Position numbers and translations under genes: made by a program
In this document: piece by piece, positions 1 through 9,513 of the stretch
How positions within the stretch are numbered: position 1 is the stretch's first letter
How the letters are laid out: the number at the start of each line of letters is the position of its first letter
Notes under the pieces: model-generated
What the model saw: only the letters and a program-made list of their open reading frames with translations
Database searches by the model: none
Told to the model about the DNA's origin: nothing
NCBI GenBank assembly: GCA_934254725.1
Contig: CAKQLR010000001.1
Location: 47,359-111,358, forward strand
From: an uncultured Clostridia bacterium
Lineage (GTDB): Bacteria; Bacillota; Clostridia; Christensenellales; Borkfalkiaceae
Direction of reading: 5' to 3'
Length of the DNA stretch: 64,000 nt

Positions 1-160
1 TTCTTTCCTTTTGTTAAAAGATTTTTGGCAGTTAACGTGCGATTTAGCGGGCTTTTTGATTTTTATTTCTGCCGTGGCGGAAACTTTAAAACGCCGCGCC
101 AAAGCTATCCGTTTTAACGCACTGCCTTATTTTTAAAGCACTTTATTTTTTATAAAGCGT
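1..160. other. intergenic, downstream of zinc ribbon gene
   Basis: No gene is supported here. The stretch is T-rich and holds two short copies of TTTTTTATAAAGC near 145-175, the second running into the 3' end of the zinc ribbon gene. No convincing hairpin terminator was seen. Confidence 0.5.
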
Positions 161-859
161 CTATTTTTTATAAAGCACTCTGCCGCAGTTGTCGCAGATT
201 ACCACGTTGTTTTTGGAAAGTTTGCTTTCCGCGAGTTTTGAAAACTCCGTTCTGCAATGGGGGCAATAGCCGGAACCCGTATATTCAAACAAAATCGGGA
301 ACATTTTCTCCCCTCTTTTTTGTTTATAAAGCGCCATGACTTCCGGGGGGACTTCCTTTTCGATTTCGGCAAGGCGGGCGGTTATTTCCTTCTGGGCTTC
401 CGCTTTGCTTGCCTTGAATTCGGTGTACCTCTGACCGCATTCGCGGAACTGCTTCTGCGCGGTTGCGGTTTTCTTTTTAAGATTTTTATATTGTTCGGTA
501 ACCGCTTCGATTTCTTCCGAAAGGCGGGCGGCTTGTTTTTCGAGCACGGCGAGTTCGTCCAAAAGTTCGCGAGCCTTTTTCTTTACGAAGTTAAGCTCGT
601 CCTCTTCGGAGTACTCCTCTATTGTGCCCTCGAATTCCTTTTGCGTTTCGGAAAGCTTTTTATATGTGGACTGATATTTTCTGAATGCGGCTTCAAGCTC
701 CGCCGCTTTATCGTCAAGCTCGGTAAGAGAGTCGTTCACGGTGTCGAGAAATTTCTTTGCGGCTATGCCTTTCTTTCTGTCTTCGCTATTTGAAAGCTCC
801 TGTTCGATGCTTTTGAGTTCGGCGTCTACTGCCTGATATTCGATAATCTTTTCTATCAT
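161..859 (-). CDS. coiled-coil protein with C-terminal C4 zinc ribbon (COG1579 type)
   Basis: 232 residues. Residues about 5-175 are almost entirely charged heptad-like helix (Glu/Lys/Leu rich), predicting a long antiparallel coiled coil. The C-terminus carries a zinc ribbon with CPHC at 199-202 and CDNC at 222-225, i.e. four cysteines in two knuckles. This matches the family annotated as C4-type zinc ribbon domain protein, proposed to bind nucleic acid; its function is not settled. It is the last gene of the dgt-dnaG-rpoD-trmK-nif3 series, the usual place of this family in Firmicutes. The start is preceded by GGAGG on the minus strand (complement of cctcc near 867). Confidence 0.85.
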   Translation of the reverse strand: MIEKIIEYQAVDAELKSIEQELSNSEDRKKGIAAKKFLDTVNDSLTELDDKAAELEAAFRKYQSTYKKLSETQKEFEGTIEEYSEEDELNFVKKKARELLDELAVLEKQAARLSEEIEAVTEQYKNLKKKTATAQKQFRECGQRYTEFKASKAEAQKEITARLAEIEKEVPPEVMALYKQKRGEKMFPILFEYTGSGYCPHCRTEFSKLAESKLSKNNVVICDNCGRVLYKK

Positions 860-947
860 TTCCGTACCTCCTGAAAAATCCGGTATTATTTGTTTTATGC
901 GAATAAATCGCGTTTTAGGTGGCTTTTTGTATTTTGCCGCTTTAATG

Positions 948-1724
948 TCAATAGCCTATGGAGTTGAAATACACAACCTCCGTACCCTTAAGCTTGCCTT
1001 TTATGTATGACGCGAAAACCTTCATGCCGTAGTTTTCGCTTGCGTAATGCGTGGTTTGCAGAACGCACATTCCTCTGTCGAGGGCTTCGGTTATAACGTG
1101 GTGTTTCATATCCGCGGAAACTATGCAGTCTGCATTTTCCTTTTCGGCAAGGAGAACTTCCGCCACGTCGCAACCCGCGCCGCAGAAGGACACTACCTTT
1201 TTGATTTCGCGCTGTCTGCTGCCGAAGATCATAACGTTTTCGGTAGAGAAAACCTTTTTAACCTTTTCGGCATATTCCGTAAGCGTGGTTTTTTCTACGG
1301 CGAACGATCTGCCGTAACCGTTTTCGCCCTGGTAAAGGGTGAGTATTTTTTGCTGCTTGCCGCCCAGACCGTCTGCGAAACAGTAGTCTATACCTTTGCG
1401 GGCTATATCCAGATTAAGATGCATGGATATTACGGCTATTCCGTTCGTCGCGGCAAGGGTAAGCGCTTTGTTTTTCGTCAGCTCTAAGCTGCGGACGGGC
1501 GAGTAAATTGCGGGATGGTGAGTTATTATAAGGTTATACCCGCCGCGTATCGCGTAATTTACGCACGCCGTGGTCAGATCGAGAGCGATAAGTATTTTGT
1601 TTATTTGCGCGTCGTTTTCTATTATCAGCCCGCTGTTATCGTACAGACCGGTTTTCACCATTGCCTCCGACAAAGACAGCGGCGCGTATTCGCACGCTAC
1701 GGATAAAATTTCTCTGCACTTCAT
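948..1724 (-). CDS. Nif3-like dinuclear metal center protein
   Basis: 258 residues, NIF3/YqfO superfamily. ITHHPAIY at 67-74 gives the paired histidines of the dinuclear metal site, and a second histidine cluster (QTTHYASEN, about residue 225) completes it. The protein is short compared with B. subtilis YqfO (about 370), lacking the central PII-like insertion, so it is the compact form. The family is often annotated as GTP cyclohydrolase I type 2, but that activity is not established for most members. Its start overlaps the stop of trmK (TAATG arrangement at 1722-1726), which implies translational coupling; nif3 and trmK are neighbours in most Firmicutes. Confidence 0.9.
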   Translation of the reverse strand: MKCREILSVACEYAPLSLSEAMVKTGLYDNSGLIIENDAQINKILIALDLTTACVNYAIRGGYNLIITHHPAIYSPVRSLELTKNKALTLAATNGIAVISMHLNLDIARKGIDYCFADGLGGKQQKILTLYQGENGYGRSFAVEKTTLTEYAEKVKKVFSTENVMIFGSRQREIKKVVSFCGAGCDVAEVLLAEKENADCIVSADMKHHVITEALDRGMCVLQTTHYASENYGMKVFASYIKGKLKGTEVVYFNSIGY

Positions 1725-2365
1725 TATCCGTACACCTCCGTAAGTTTGTCTTTTTTCTTTTGTATGTCTATGCGGACGGCTTCGTCAAGCTCGCCCGAAA
1801 GAATTTTTTCGTATTTTAAAATTTCTTTTTCGAGATATTCTCCGAATGCTTCGTTTTTCTCTTTAAGGTTATCCCTGCCGAATAGAATTTCGTCCTCGGT
1901 CAAGCTGTCGACGCCCTTTTGAAGAATGATTAAGTCGTAGAACTTCACGTCCTTGAACATAAAGTCTTTTTTGAACGCGTAGCCGAGAGAAAGTAGCGTT
2001 TTTCTCAGCTTATCGGCGTTTTTCATCGGTTGAACAACGAGTTTTTCGGGCAGAAACGGAGCAGATAAAAGTATTGTTTTTATCTCCTCGCCGCCCATGC
2101 CGGCTATCAGAACGAGGTCCGTATCCGACGGAATGTTTTTAAGCCCGTCCGACAGAATACATTCGGATGACTCGGGAAAAGGCGCCAACTGCTCCCTGGC
2201 TTTATTCAGGCTGGGCGAGGAAATATCCGAAGCGATAACCTTTTCAGCCTTGCCGGAAACAAGCATTTCCTTTGCTATGTAACCGTGGTCGCAACCGACG
2301 TCCGCAAATTTTTTGCAATCGGGCAGAACGGAAAAAATTATTTTCAGTCTTTCGGACGGCAACAT
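1724..2365 (-). CDS. trmK: tRNA (adenine(22)-N1)-methyltransferase
   Basis: 213 residues. A Rossmann SAM-binding motif, FADVGCDHGYIAKEML, lies near 21-36, and IAGMGGEEI near 88 is the second family hallmark. TrmK methylates N1 of A22 in the D-arm of tRNA; the C-terminal 60 residues form the charged helical extension expected of the family. It sits 1 bp after rpoD and overlaps nif3, so it is part of the dnaG-rpoD transcription unit. Confidence 0.9.
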   Translation of the reverse strand: MLPSERLKIIFSVLPDCKKFADVGCDHGYIAKEMLVSGKAEKVIASDISSPSLNKAREQLAPFPESSECILSDGLKNIPSDTDLVLIAGMGGEEIKTILLSAPFLPEKLVVQPMKNADKLRKTLLSLGYAFKKDFMFKDVKFYDLIILQKGVDSLTEDEILFGRDNLKEKNEAFGEYLEKEILKYEKILSGELDEAVRIDIQKKKDKLTEVYG

Positions 2366-2366
2366 C

Positions 2367-3422
2367 TTATTCGAGATAATCCTTAAGGCGTTTGGACCTT
2401 GAGGGGTGACGGAGCTTTCTGAGAGCTTTGGCTTCTATCTGACGAATACGCTCACGGGTAACGTTGAACTCCTTGCCAACTTCTTCCAAAGTTCTCGGCC
2501 TGCCGTCGTCTATGCCGTAGCGCAGACGGAGCACTTTTTCCTCACGCGGGGTGAGAGTATCGAGCACGCCGATGAGCTGTTCTTTGAGCATGGTGAACGA
2601 AACCTGGTCGGTGGGGGCGGTGACGTTTTCGTCCATAATGAAGTCGCCGAGGTGGCTGTCTTCTTCTTCGCCGATAGGCGTTTCGAGCGAGACGGGGTCC
2701 TGAGCTATTCGCTGAATTTCCATGACGCGCTCTTCGCTTATGCCCATTACTTCGGCTATCTCCTTAGGAGTAGGCTCTCTGCCGAGCTCTTGAACGAGCT
2801 GACGGGAAACCCTGACCTGACGGTTTATCGTTTCTACCATGTGGACGGGGATACGAATGGTCCTCGCCTGGTCGGCTATCGCCCTGGTAATGGCTTGCCT
2901 TATCCACCAGGTTGCGTACGTGGAGAATTTGAAACCTTTCTGGTAGTCGAATTTTTCTACCGCTTTCATCAAGCCGAGGTTGCCTTCCTGTATCAGGTCG
3001 AGAAAGTGCATTCCCCTGCCGACGTACCTTTTTGCGATGGATACGACGAGACGCAGGTTTGCTTCCGAAAGAATTTTCTTTGCCTGCTCGTCGCCCTCCG
3101 CCATCTTCTTTGCGTTTTCCACCTCGTCCTCGGCGGAAAGAAGGGGCACCCTGCCGATGTCCTTAAGGTACATCTTGACAGGGTCGTCCATATTGATTTC
3201 TTTACTTAATTCGTCGTAAAGATTTTTGTCTCTTTCGAACTCGTTGGTGACTTGTATGCCCGCCTGGTCAAGGGCTTTGTACACCTCTTCCGTCTGGGCG
3301 GCATCCGCGCCGATTTTATCGAGCCTGTCAAATAACGCTTCCGCATTTATGGATCCGCACTTCTTGTAGTCTTCGACAAGCTTTTTGATAAACTCGTTTA
3401 AAATCAAATCTTCGTTTTCCAT
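2367..3422 (-). CDS. rpoD: RNA polymerase primary sigma factor (sigma A/70)
   Basis: 351 residues, the usual size of a Firmicutes SigA. A region 1.1-like N-terminus is followed by region 1.2 (DPVKMYLKDIGRVPLL near 78), region 2 with the -10 recognition helix (TYATWWIRQAITRAI, about 168-182), region 3, and region 4 with the -35 binding helix-turn-helix (EEVGKEFNVTRERIRQIEAK near the C-terminus). It directs housekeeping transcription; the many TTGACA/TATAAT-like promoters in this window fit it. It follows dnaG, the classic dnaG-rpoD macromolecular synthesis order. Confidence 0.97.
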   Translation of the reverse strand: MENEDLILNEFIKKLVEDYKKCGSINAEALFDRLDKIGADAAQTEEVYKALDQAGIQVTNEFERDKNLYDELSKEINMDDPVKMYLKDIGRVPLLSAEDEVENAKKMAEGDEQAKKILSEANLRLVVSIAKRYVGRGMHFLDLIQEGNLGLMKAVEKFDYQKGFKFSTYATWWIRQAITRAIADQARTIRIPVHMVETINRQVRVSRQLVQELGREPTPKEIAEVMGISEERVMEIQRIAQDPVSLETPIGEEEDSHLGDFIMDENVTAPTDQVSFTMLKEQLIGVLDTLTPREEKVLRLRYGIDDGRPRTLEEVGKEFNVTRERIRQIEAKALRKLRHPSRSKRLKDYLE

Positions 3423-3590
3423 TAAGGTTTATCCTCCGTAACGCCTTTGCTTTCGGCGAATATATTACTTTCTTTTAAAATTCTGTGATTTTAAAGATTT
3501 TTGTACTTTAAAGATTTTTGTACTTTTAAGATTTTGTGCCGTTTTCGTGAGAAAAAGGCGGCTTTTTGTTTTACACGCAAAAAAATTTTA

Positions 3591-5396
3591 TCAGGTGAAC
3601 GGCATGCGTTTGTATCTTTTCATGCGCTTTTGCTCGTCCACGATCATACGCATTATCTTGTTGCGCTGTTCTATATCCTTTTCGTTTTCGGCAAGGGATA
3701 CAAGCTCTTTTATCTTCTTTTCCGACCGGTCGCACATAATGCAGTTGACGGAGTCGTAAAGGAATTTGTCCGGGTCGGTCTTCATTAAATTAAGATCGAG
3801 CTGAATTAAAATGGTGCGGGCTTCTTCCTTGCCGCCTTCGTCCTCCATATAATCGACGATGAGCGACGGTTTTATTTCTATTTTTTCCGAAATAAGCTGT
3901 TGCAGGTACGCCGAAATTTCCATACGGTACTTGTCCGTAAACGGGATTGCGCCGAGTATGAAATCCTTGGGCAGGGGGAATTTTTCAGACAGAAGAACCC
4001 TTGCGAGGATAAATCTTTCAGCCTTTTCTATAGCGGTCTCGTTGCGTTGGACGACTTCCTGTTTTTCCTCGTTAACCTGCGTTATAGCGGACTTTTCTAT
4101 GTCGCGCATTATGGATTGGAACGTGATTTTTGTTTGAGATGAAACGATTTTTACAAGGTTTTCCCTCTCCGATTCGAGCTGAACGGTTTCGATTACTTTT
4201 TCGGCTTCAGCGACGTATTTACGCTTGCCTTCATCCGTGCCATTCATATATTTATTGTACAAAAGTTTAAGCTTGTATTCGATGAGAGGCAAAGCCTCGT
4301 CAAGCAGCTTTTTATAGCCGTCGGCACCGAATTTTTTTATTACGTCGTCCGGGTCAAGCCCGTCCGGAAGGGTTACTACTTTTACGTTCAGTCCTTCGTT
4401 TTTAAGAATTTCAAGCCCCCTTACGTTGGCGGTCTGACCTGCGAAATCGCCGTCGTAACTTATGAAAACGTTTTCGGTGTATCTTTTGAGCAGACGGGCT
4501 TGCTCCTTGGTGAGCGAAGTCCCCATGCTTGCGACTACGTTTTCAAAACCCGCTTCGGAAAGAGAAATGGTGTCCATATACCCTTCGACCATAATGATGG
4601 AGGGAATGGCGCCCTGACCGCGGAGCTTTTTTATTCTGTTTATGTTGTACAGCGTTTTGTTTTTTACGAACAAAAACGTTTCTTTAGTGTTTTTGTATTT
4701 GCCGAAATCAGTCTTTTCAAGTACCCTGCCGCCAAAAGCGATTACTTCACCCATAGCGTTGATTATCGGGAAAATAAGGCGTTTCGCTTCAAAATCGGAA
4801 TAGCGTTTTTTTCCGTCGAACTCCTTTTCGGTCACAACGCCGGCGGCTATCATATCCTCGTATCTGTAACCTTTGCTTTCAAGGTACCTTGGAAGCTCGT
4901 CGTAATCGAGTGACGCGCCAATGCCGAATTTTGTTAAGGTAGACGGAGAAAGCCCCCTCTTTTGTATGTACTTTTCGTGCTCTTCAGCCTTGCCCGAGCG
5001 CAGATTTGCCACATAAAATTTGGCGGAGTCTTTCAATATGGAAAGAAGAACTGCTTTCTTTTGATATTGCTCGTCGTTTTTCCTTTCCTCGTAGACGTTA
5101 TCGGGGAGCTGTAAGCCTGCGCGCTCGGCTAAATATTTGACCGCCTCTATAAACGAAAGCGATTCCGTTTCCATAATGAAATTGATTACGTTACCGCCCC
5201 TGCCGCAACCGAAGCATTTGAAAAACTGCCCGTACCCGTTCACGCAGAAGGAGGGCGTCCTTTCGCTATGCCCGGGAAGCGGACACCTTGCCCAGTAATT
5301 TTCGCCCTTTTGTTCGAGCGGCGTATATTTGGATACGACGTCGACAAGGTCGTTTTTAGCTTTTAACAGCTCGATAAATTTAGGATCGATAGCCAT
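3591..5396 (-). CDS. dnaG: DNA primase
   Basis: 601 residues, typical length. The N-terminal CHC2 zinc finger has its ligands in CPLPGHSERTPSF and CFGCGRGG (about residues 38-66). The TOPRIM catalytic core shows IIMVEGYMDTISL (about 267) with the conserved Glu and ISYDGDFAGQTA (about 312) with the DxD-type acidic residues. The C-terminal ~150 residues are helical and would be the DnaB-interacting domain. It synthesises RNA primers at the replication fork. Upstream, in the gap to dgt, lies one copy of the repeated TTTCGC-TTATC element. Confidence 0.97.
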   Translation of the reverse strand: MAIDPKFIELLKAKNDLVDVVSKYTPLEQKGENYWARCPLPGHSERTPSFCVNGYGQFFKCFGCGRGGNVINFIMETESLSFIEAVKYLAERAGLQLPDNVYEERKNDEQYQKKAVLLSILKDSAKFYVANLRSGKAEEHEKYIQKRGLSPSTLTKFGIGASLDYDELPRYLESKGYRYEDMIAAGVVTEKEFDGKKRYSDFEAKRLIFPIINAMGEVIAFGGRVLEKTDFGKYKNTKETFLFVKNKTLYNINRIKKLRGQGAIPSIIMVEGYMDTISLSEAGFENVVASMGTSLTKEQARLLKRYTENVFISYDGDFAGQTANVRGLEILKNEGLNVKVVTLPDGLDPDDVIKKFGADGYKKLLDEALPLIEYKLKLLYNKYMNGTDEGKRKYVAEAEKVIETVQLESERENLVKIVSSQTKITFQSIMRDIEKSAITQVNEEKQEVVQRNETAIEKAERFILARVLLSEKFPLPKDFILGAIPFTDKYRMEISAYLQQLISEKIEIKPSLIVDYMEDEGGKEEARTILIQLDLNLMKTDPDKFLYDSVNCIMCDRSEKKIKELVSLAENEKDIEQRNKIMRMIVDEQKRMKRYKRMPFT

Positions 5397-5436
5397 TTAA
5401 ACTCCGTAATAAATTTCTTGTTTTTTATTTAGTGCC

Positions 5437-5464
5437 GTATTTCGCGCATTATCGGCACTTTTTT
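5437..5464. repeat. intergenic TTTCGC-TTATC element, copy 2 of 5
   Basis: Reads TTTCGC GCA TTATC followed by GGCAC and a T-run on the plus strand. The flanks agtgccg/cggcact (5431-5437 and 5452-5458) make it a perfect 7-bp hairpin with a T-run on the plus strand, although no plus-strand gene precedes it. It lies 40 bp upstream of the dnaG start. The other copies are at 7500, 24647, 36162 and 49335. Confidence 0.6.
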
Positions 5465-5469
5465 GATTG

Positions 5470-6474
5470 TTATTGATGCTTTATGAGAAAGCTTTTCGGG
5501 ACGAAAATGCTTTCGAAAACGGATATGGCGTAGCGATCCGTCATGCCGGAAATATAGTCGCACACCACGGTTTCTTTATCGTATTTTTCAAGCAGAGGCT
5601 TGTACAAGTCTGGCAGACGGTTTAAGTCCTCCGTAAAATAAGCGTACATAGTGGACAGCATTCTGTCCGCACGGTCTTCTTCGCCGCGCGCTTCCTTTGT
5701 AAGATACACGTGCTGAAACATAAAGTCACGCAAGGTTTCGGTGGCGGAGCGAATTTCGTCTTCCATACGGACAAATGGTTTGTTTTCGCTTGTCCTTATT
5801 ATGGATGTTATCATAGCGTTTATACGCTCGCTCGAGCAGCTGCCGAGTATACGGGTTTCGGAGGGAAGCTCGTCCACGCTTTTGATAAGACCCGCGCTCA
5901 TAGCGTCCTCTATGTCGTGATTGAGGTAAGCGATACGATCCGCTATCGATACCGCCTGACCTTCGAGCGTAGCGGGGTTGCCCGTCTTTTTATGATTGAC
6001 TATGCCGTCGCGCACTTCAAACGTGAGGTTTAAGCCCTTGCCGTCGTTTTCGAGAACGTCCACCACGCGGAGGGACTGCTCGTTATGCTTGAAGCCGTGC
6101 GGGGAAAGTCTGTTTAAGACGGCTTCGCCCGAGTGACCGAACGGGGTGTGACCGAGGTCGTGACCCAAAGCTATTGCTTCGGCTAAGTCCTCGTTGAGGT
6201 CAAGCCCGCGGGCTATCGAACGCGCTACCTGGCTTACGTCAAGCGTGTGAGTGAGGCGCGTTCTGTAATGGTCGCCTTCCGGCGAGAAGAATACCTGAGT
6301 TTTGTTCTTCAGCCTGCGGAAAGCCTTACTGTATATAATTCTGTCTCTGTCGCGCTGAAAATCGGTGCGGAACGGACACTTCTCTTCGTACCGTTCTCTG
6401 CCCTTTGTGTCCACCGATTTAGTTGCGAATTCTGACAGAAACATCTGTTCTCTTCTCTCGGTCTTTTCTCTCAT
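5470..6474 (-). CDS. dgt: deoxynucleotide triphosphohydrolase (dGTPase family, HD domain)
   Basis: 334 residues. The HD-domain metal site is visible as RLTHTLDVSQVARSIAR and ALGHDLGHTPFGHSGE (about residues 72-120), with the downstream Asp in the SIADRIAYLNHDIEDA helix. The family hydrolyses dNTPs to deoxynucleoside and triphosphate, so it adjusts dNTP pools. The position directly before dnaG is common in Clostridia and fits a replication role. Two starts are close together (the second Met is 10 residues on); I kept the longer one, but the N-terminus is uncertain. Confidence 0.92.
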   Translation of the reverse strand: MREKTERREQMFLSEFATKSVDTKGRERYEEKCPFRTDFQRDRDRIIYSKAFRRLKNKTQVFFSPEGDHYRTRLTHTLDVSQVARSIARGLDLNEDLAEAIALGHDLGHTPFGHSGEAVLNRLSPHGFKHNEQSLRVVDVLENDGKGLNLTFEVRDGIVNHKKTGNPATLEGQAVSIADRIAYLNHDIEDAMSAGLIKSVDELPSETRILGSCSSERINAMITSIIRTSENKPFVRMEDEIRSATETLRDFMFQHVYLTKEARGEEDRADRMLSTMYAYFTEDLNRLPDLYKPLLEKYDKETVVCDYISGMTDRYAISVFESIFVPKSFLIKHQ

Positions 6475-6757
6475 AAACTCCTCCCCAAGGGTTTTGTTAC
6501 GACCTTGATATTCCTTTCGGTCTTATATATATTTTTTCTTTTTTTACGTCGGGTTTTACGTCGGATTTTATGCCCGGCGAGCTTTTAAGGGAAAGCAAAA
6601 TAATGCCGCCCTGCGCCATGCGCGCTTTTGCCGACATATATTATATACGCAGATTGTTTTTAAATCCCTTTTTTTATTTGATTTTTTTTGAAAAATTTAC
6701 AAAATTGCACGGCGCAAACATTTTTACACTGTTATATTTATAAATAGAGGCTTGGGT
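6475..6757. other. intergenic between dgt and SDR gene
   Basis: About 283 bp of T-rich sequence with no gene. On the minus strand a TATAAT (plus-strand 6640-6645) could be a -10 for dgt, but I see no good -35 at 16-18 bp, so a promoter is only possible. Confidence 0.4.
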
Positions 6758-7486
6758 TTATCTGTAACCGCCGTTTACGCCGAGGACTTCGCCCGTTATG
6801 TAAGAAGCGCCATCGCTTGCGAAAAAGAGAATGGCGGAAGCGACCTCTTCGGGGGTGCCCATTCTGCACATGGGGATTTCGTCTGCTAACGCCTGCTTTT
6901 CGACTTCCGAGAAACAATCGTTCATTCTCGTGTCTATTACGCCCGGGGTTACGCAGTTGACGGTAACGCAGGACGGGGCTAATTCCTTGGCGAGCGCCTT
7001 GGTGAACCCTATGACCGCCGCCTTGGTTGCGGAGTAACAGCTTTCGCACGAAGCGCCGACTTCGCCCCAGACGGACGAAACGGTAATTATCCTGCCCCTT
7101 TTTCTGTCCACCATTCCGCGGGCTACCGCGCGAGCTACGTTATACACGCCGTTTACGTTTACTTTGAAAAGCACGTTCCACTCGTCCTCGGTCGTGTCCG
7201 TCATAAGTTTGACAAGGGATTTGCCCGCGTTTGCAACGAGCACCTCGGTTGTGCCGAGAGTCCTTTCCGAAAAGGCTACCATTTCGGAGCAAGATTGTGC
7301 GTCGGATACGTCGGCACGGTAGATTTCAGCCACGCCGCCCGCTTCGATTATTTCCTTTTTGGTTGCCAGGGCGCCTTCCTCGTTGGTGCTGTAATTTATA
7401 AGAATGGCGTAACCCGCCTTTGCGAGCGCCTTAGCCGCAGCCCTGCCTATACCAGACGAGCCGCCCGTGACTATTGCTGTTTTCAT
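6758..7486 (-). CDS. short-chain dehydrogenase/reductase, 3-oxoacyl-ACP reductase-like
   Basis: 242 residues, classical SDR. The cofactor motif TGGSSGIG is at 7-14, NAG at about 87, the catalytic Ser in VSSVWG, and YSATK (YxxxK) at about 152-156. The C-terminal GEVLGVNGGYR is the FabG-like ending. It may be FabG of fatty-acid synthesis or another NAD(P)H-dependent reductase; no fab genes are nearby, so the substrate is open. It is separated from efp by an intrinsic terminator and so forms its own unit, with a repeat element right at its 5' end. Confidence 0.85.
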   Translation of the reverse strand: MKTAIVTGGSSGIGRAAAKALAKAGYAILINYSTNEEGALATKKEIIEAGGVAEIYRADVSDAQSCSEMVAFSERTLGTTEVLVANAGKSLVKLMTDTTEDEWNVLFKVNVNGVYNVARAVARGMVDRKRGRIITVSSVWGEVGASCESCYSATKAAVIGFTKALAKELAPSCVTVNCVTPGVIDTRMNDCFSEVEKQALADEIPMCRMGTPEEVASAILFFASDGASYITGEVLGVNGGYR

Positions 7487-7499
7487 ATTGATTTACCCC

Positions 7500-7526
7500 C
7501 GTTTTTCGCGGATTATCGAGGTTTTT
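7500..7526. repeat. intergenic TTTCGC-TTATC element, copy 1 of 5
   Basis: TTTTTCGC GGA TTATC GAGG TTTTTT on the plus strand, 14 bp upstream of the SDR start codon. Same order and spacing of blocks as the copies near 5437, 24647, 36162 and 49335. Confidence 0.55.
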
Positions 7527-7553
7527 TCGGGATTTAAAAATTCCCCGATATAA

Positions 7554-7585
7554 CACAAAAAGGGTTGCGTAAAAATTCGCAACCC
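7554..7585 (-). terminator. intrinsic terminator of efp
   Basis: Perfect 8-bp stem gggttgcg (7562-7569) with cgcaaccc (7578-7585), followed on the minus strand by a run of T. It lies 17 bp after the efp stop codon. Confidence 0.85.
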
Positions 7586-7601
7586 GGAAAATCGACAAAA
7601 A

Positions 7602-8162
7602 TTACTTCTTGACTCTTTCCATGTATTCGCCGGTTCTCGTATCGACGCGAATGGTTTCGCCTTCGTTTACGAACATGGGGACCTGAATTGTGATGCCCGT
7701 TTCAAGCTTTGCGGACTTGGTGGCGTTGGTAGCGGTGTTGCCTGCTACGCCCGGTTCGGATTCCACAACCAAAAGCTCTACAAAGTTTTCGCATTCTACG
7801 CTGAACGCTTCGCCCTTATAGAATTTAACCTGTACGGGGTCGTTCTCTTTGATATACATAAGAGCGTCTTCAACCTGATCGTGGTTAAGAGGAATGAGAT
7901 TGTACTCTTCGTCCATGAAGTAGTAAAGACCTTCGTCATTGTAAGAATAGGTCATTCTCTTAGTTTCGATGTGCGCGTTTTCTACCTTTTCGGTCGGGTT
8001 GAAGGTCTTTTCGAGAACTGCGCCAGTTACGATGTTCTTAAGCTTGGTTCTTACGAAAGCCGCGCCCTTACCCGGTTTTACGTGCTGGAATTCTACGATG
8101 GTGTAGATGTTGCCTTCGTATTCGATGGTAACACCCTTTCTGAATTCGCCTGCTGATATCAT
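7602..8162 (-). CDS. efp: elongation factor P
   Basis: 186 residues, the expected length. The three beta-barrel domains are recognisable: N-terminal KOW-like domain with the loop KPGKGAAFVRTK (about 30-42, the lysine at the tip being the usual modification site), central OB domain, and C-terminal OB domain ending in DTRTGEYMERVKK. EF-P relieves ribosome stalling at polyproline. It is preceded by the M24 peptidase gene, a very common Firmicutes pair (pepQ-efp). Confidence 0.97.
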   Translation of the reverse strand: MISAGEFRKGVTIEYEGNIYTIVEFQHVKPGKGAAFVRTKLKNIVTGAVLEKTFNPTEKVENAHIETKRMTYSYNDEGLYYFMDEEYNLIPLNHDQVEDALMYIKENDPVQVKFYKGEAFSVECENFVELLVVESEPGVAGNTATNATKSAKLETGITIQVPMFVNEGETIRVDTRTGEYMERVKK

Positions 8163-8225
8163 AAGTTTACTCCTTTTTATATGCCGCGCGCATGAGTGAC
8201 GGCGCTTGCGGCTTTATATGTTTTT

Positions 8226-9287
8226 TTATTTAATATTGTATTTAGCGAGTTTGCCGTCTTTTAAAACGCATAATTCCTTGGGGACGGTCATGAACGATTG
8301 GCTTTTGCCTTTTACCATGCATACAGTATCCTCTATTCTTATGCCGAATTTGCCGTTTAAATATACGCCCGGTTCTATTGAATAAATCATTCCGTTGAAC
8401 AAGCAACCCTTTCCTTTGGGGCTTACCGCGGGATATTCGTGAATATTCAGACCTATGCCGTGACCGAGCGAGTGAGTGAAATATTCGCCGTAGCCTGCGC
8501 TTGTCAATACGTCGCGGGCTATCTTGTCCGCATCGACGCAGGACATACCGGCTTCGATCTTATCGTAAGCGGCTTTATGCGCGGCGAGAACTGCCTGATA
8601 CGCTTCGGCAAACTGCCTTGTGGGGATACCGAAGGTGAACGTTCTTGTCATATCGGAGCAGTAGCCGTTGTAGATGCAACCGAAATCCATGAGGATTACC
8701 ATGCCCTCTTTAAGCTTTCTGTCGCCCGTTTCATGATGAGGCACCGCAGAATTGGTGCCGAACGCTACGATCGTGTCGAAAGACTTGTCCGACGCGCCGT
8801 ACAACTTGAAACGATATTCGAGTTCCGTTGCGACGTCTTTTTCCGTCATGCCGACTTTTATTATTTTTAAAGTTTCGCGGAATGCCTTTTCGGCTATCTC
8901 GCACGCCTTTTTAACGTTTTCTATTTCGCTTTCCGTCTTGACGGACATCTGCTTATCGAGAATGCCGCTGACGTCTACAAGTTTTACGCCGAGCTTCTGA
9001 AGCTTTGCGTATTCCGCAACCGTAGTCTTGGAAAAATCTATACCGAGTTCCTTTGCGTCCGCTTCCGCAAGACACTGTTTAAGCACGGTGTAATCCGCGC
9101 CCTCGTACGTCTTAATGCCCTTAGGTTCGAGCTGAGCCTGAGCCGCGTAATAATAACGGCTGTCTACAACGAATGCCGTCTGACCCTCCGTAAGTACCAC
9201 GTAACCGGCGGTCGAAGAGAAACCGGTAAAATACATTCTTTGCTTTGCGTCCGTTACAAGTATAACTTTTGCTTTAGAAAAATCCAT
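8226..9287 (-). CDS. Xaa-Pro aminopeptidase / M24 metallopeptidase
   Basis: 353 residues, creatinase/prolidase fold. The N-terminal domain covers about 1-120 and the catalytic pita-bread domain 130-353. Metal ligands are visible in order: MDFGCIYNGYCSDMTRTF (two Asp), SLGHGIGLNIHE (His), YSIEPGVY (Glu) and GIRIEDTV (Glu). It removes N-terminal residues preceding proline or cleaves X-Pro dipeptides. It is 63 bp upstream of efp, in the same orientation. Confidence 0.93.
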   Translation of the reverse strand: MDFSKAKVILVTDAKQRMYFTGFSSTAGYVVLTEGQTAFVVDSRYYYAAQAQLEPKGIKTYEGADYTVLKQCLAEADAKELGIDFSKTTVAEYAKLQKLGVKLVDVSGILDKQMSVKTESEIENVKKACEIAEKAFRETLKIIKVGMTEKDVATELEYRFKLYGASDKSFDTIVAFGTNSAVPHHETGDRKLKEGMVILMDFGCIYNGYCSDMTRTFTFGIPTRQFAEAYQAVLAAHKAAYDKIEAGMSCVDADKIARDVLTSAGYGEYFTHSLGHGIGLNIHEYPAVSPKGKGCLFNGMIYSIEPGVYLNGKFGIRIEDTVCMVKGKSQSFMTVPKELCVLKDGKLAKYNIK

Positions 9288-9513
9288 ACCTCGTCACTCC
9301 TGTTGTTTTTTATACAAAATATTCTATCATAAATACAGGTTATTGTCAATAATTATTAGTTAATTTGACGGGGTTTTTAAGTATGCCTCAAGATTATTTT
9401 TGCGGGCGCCGGCGCGATGGTTTTTCTTGCGATTTTTTGCCAGCGCAGGTAAGGGCGTTTTGCCTGCGGGGGCGTTTTGCACGCAACGGCGTTTTCTACG
9501 CGTGATTTTTTCA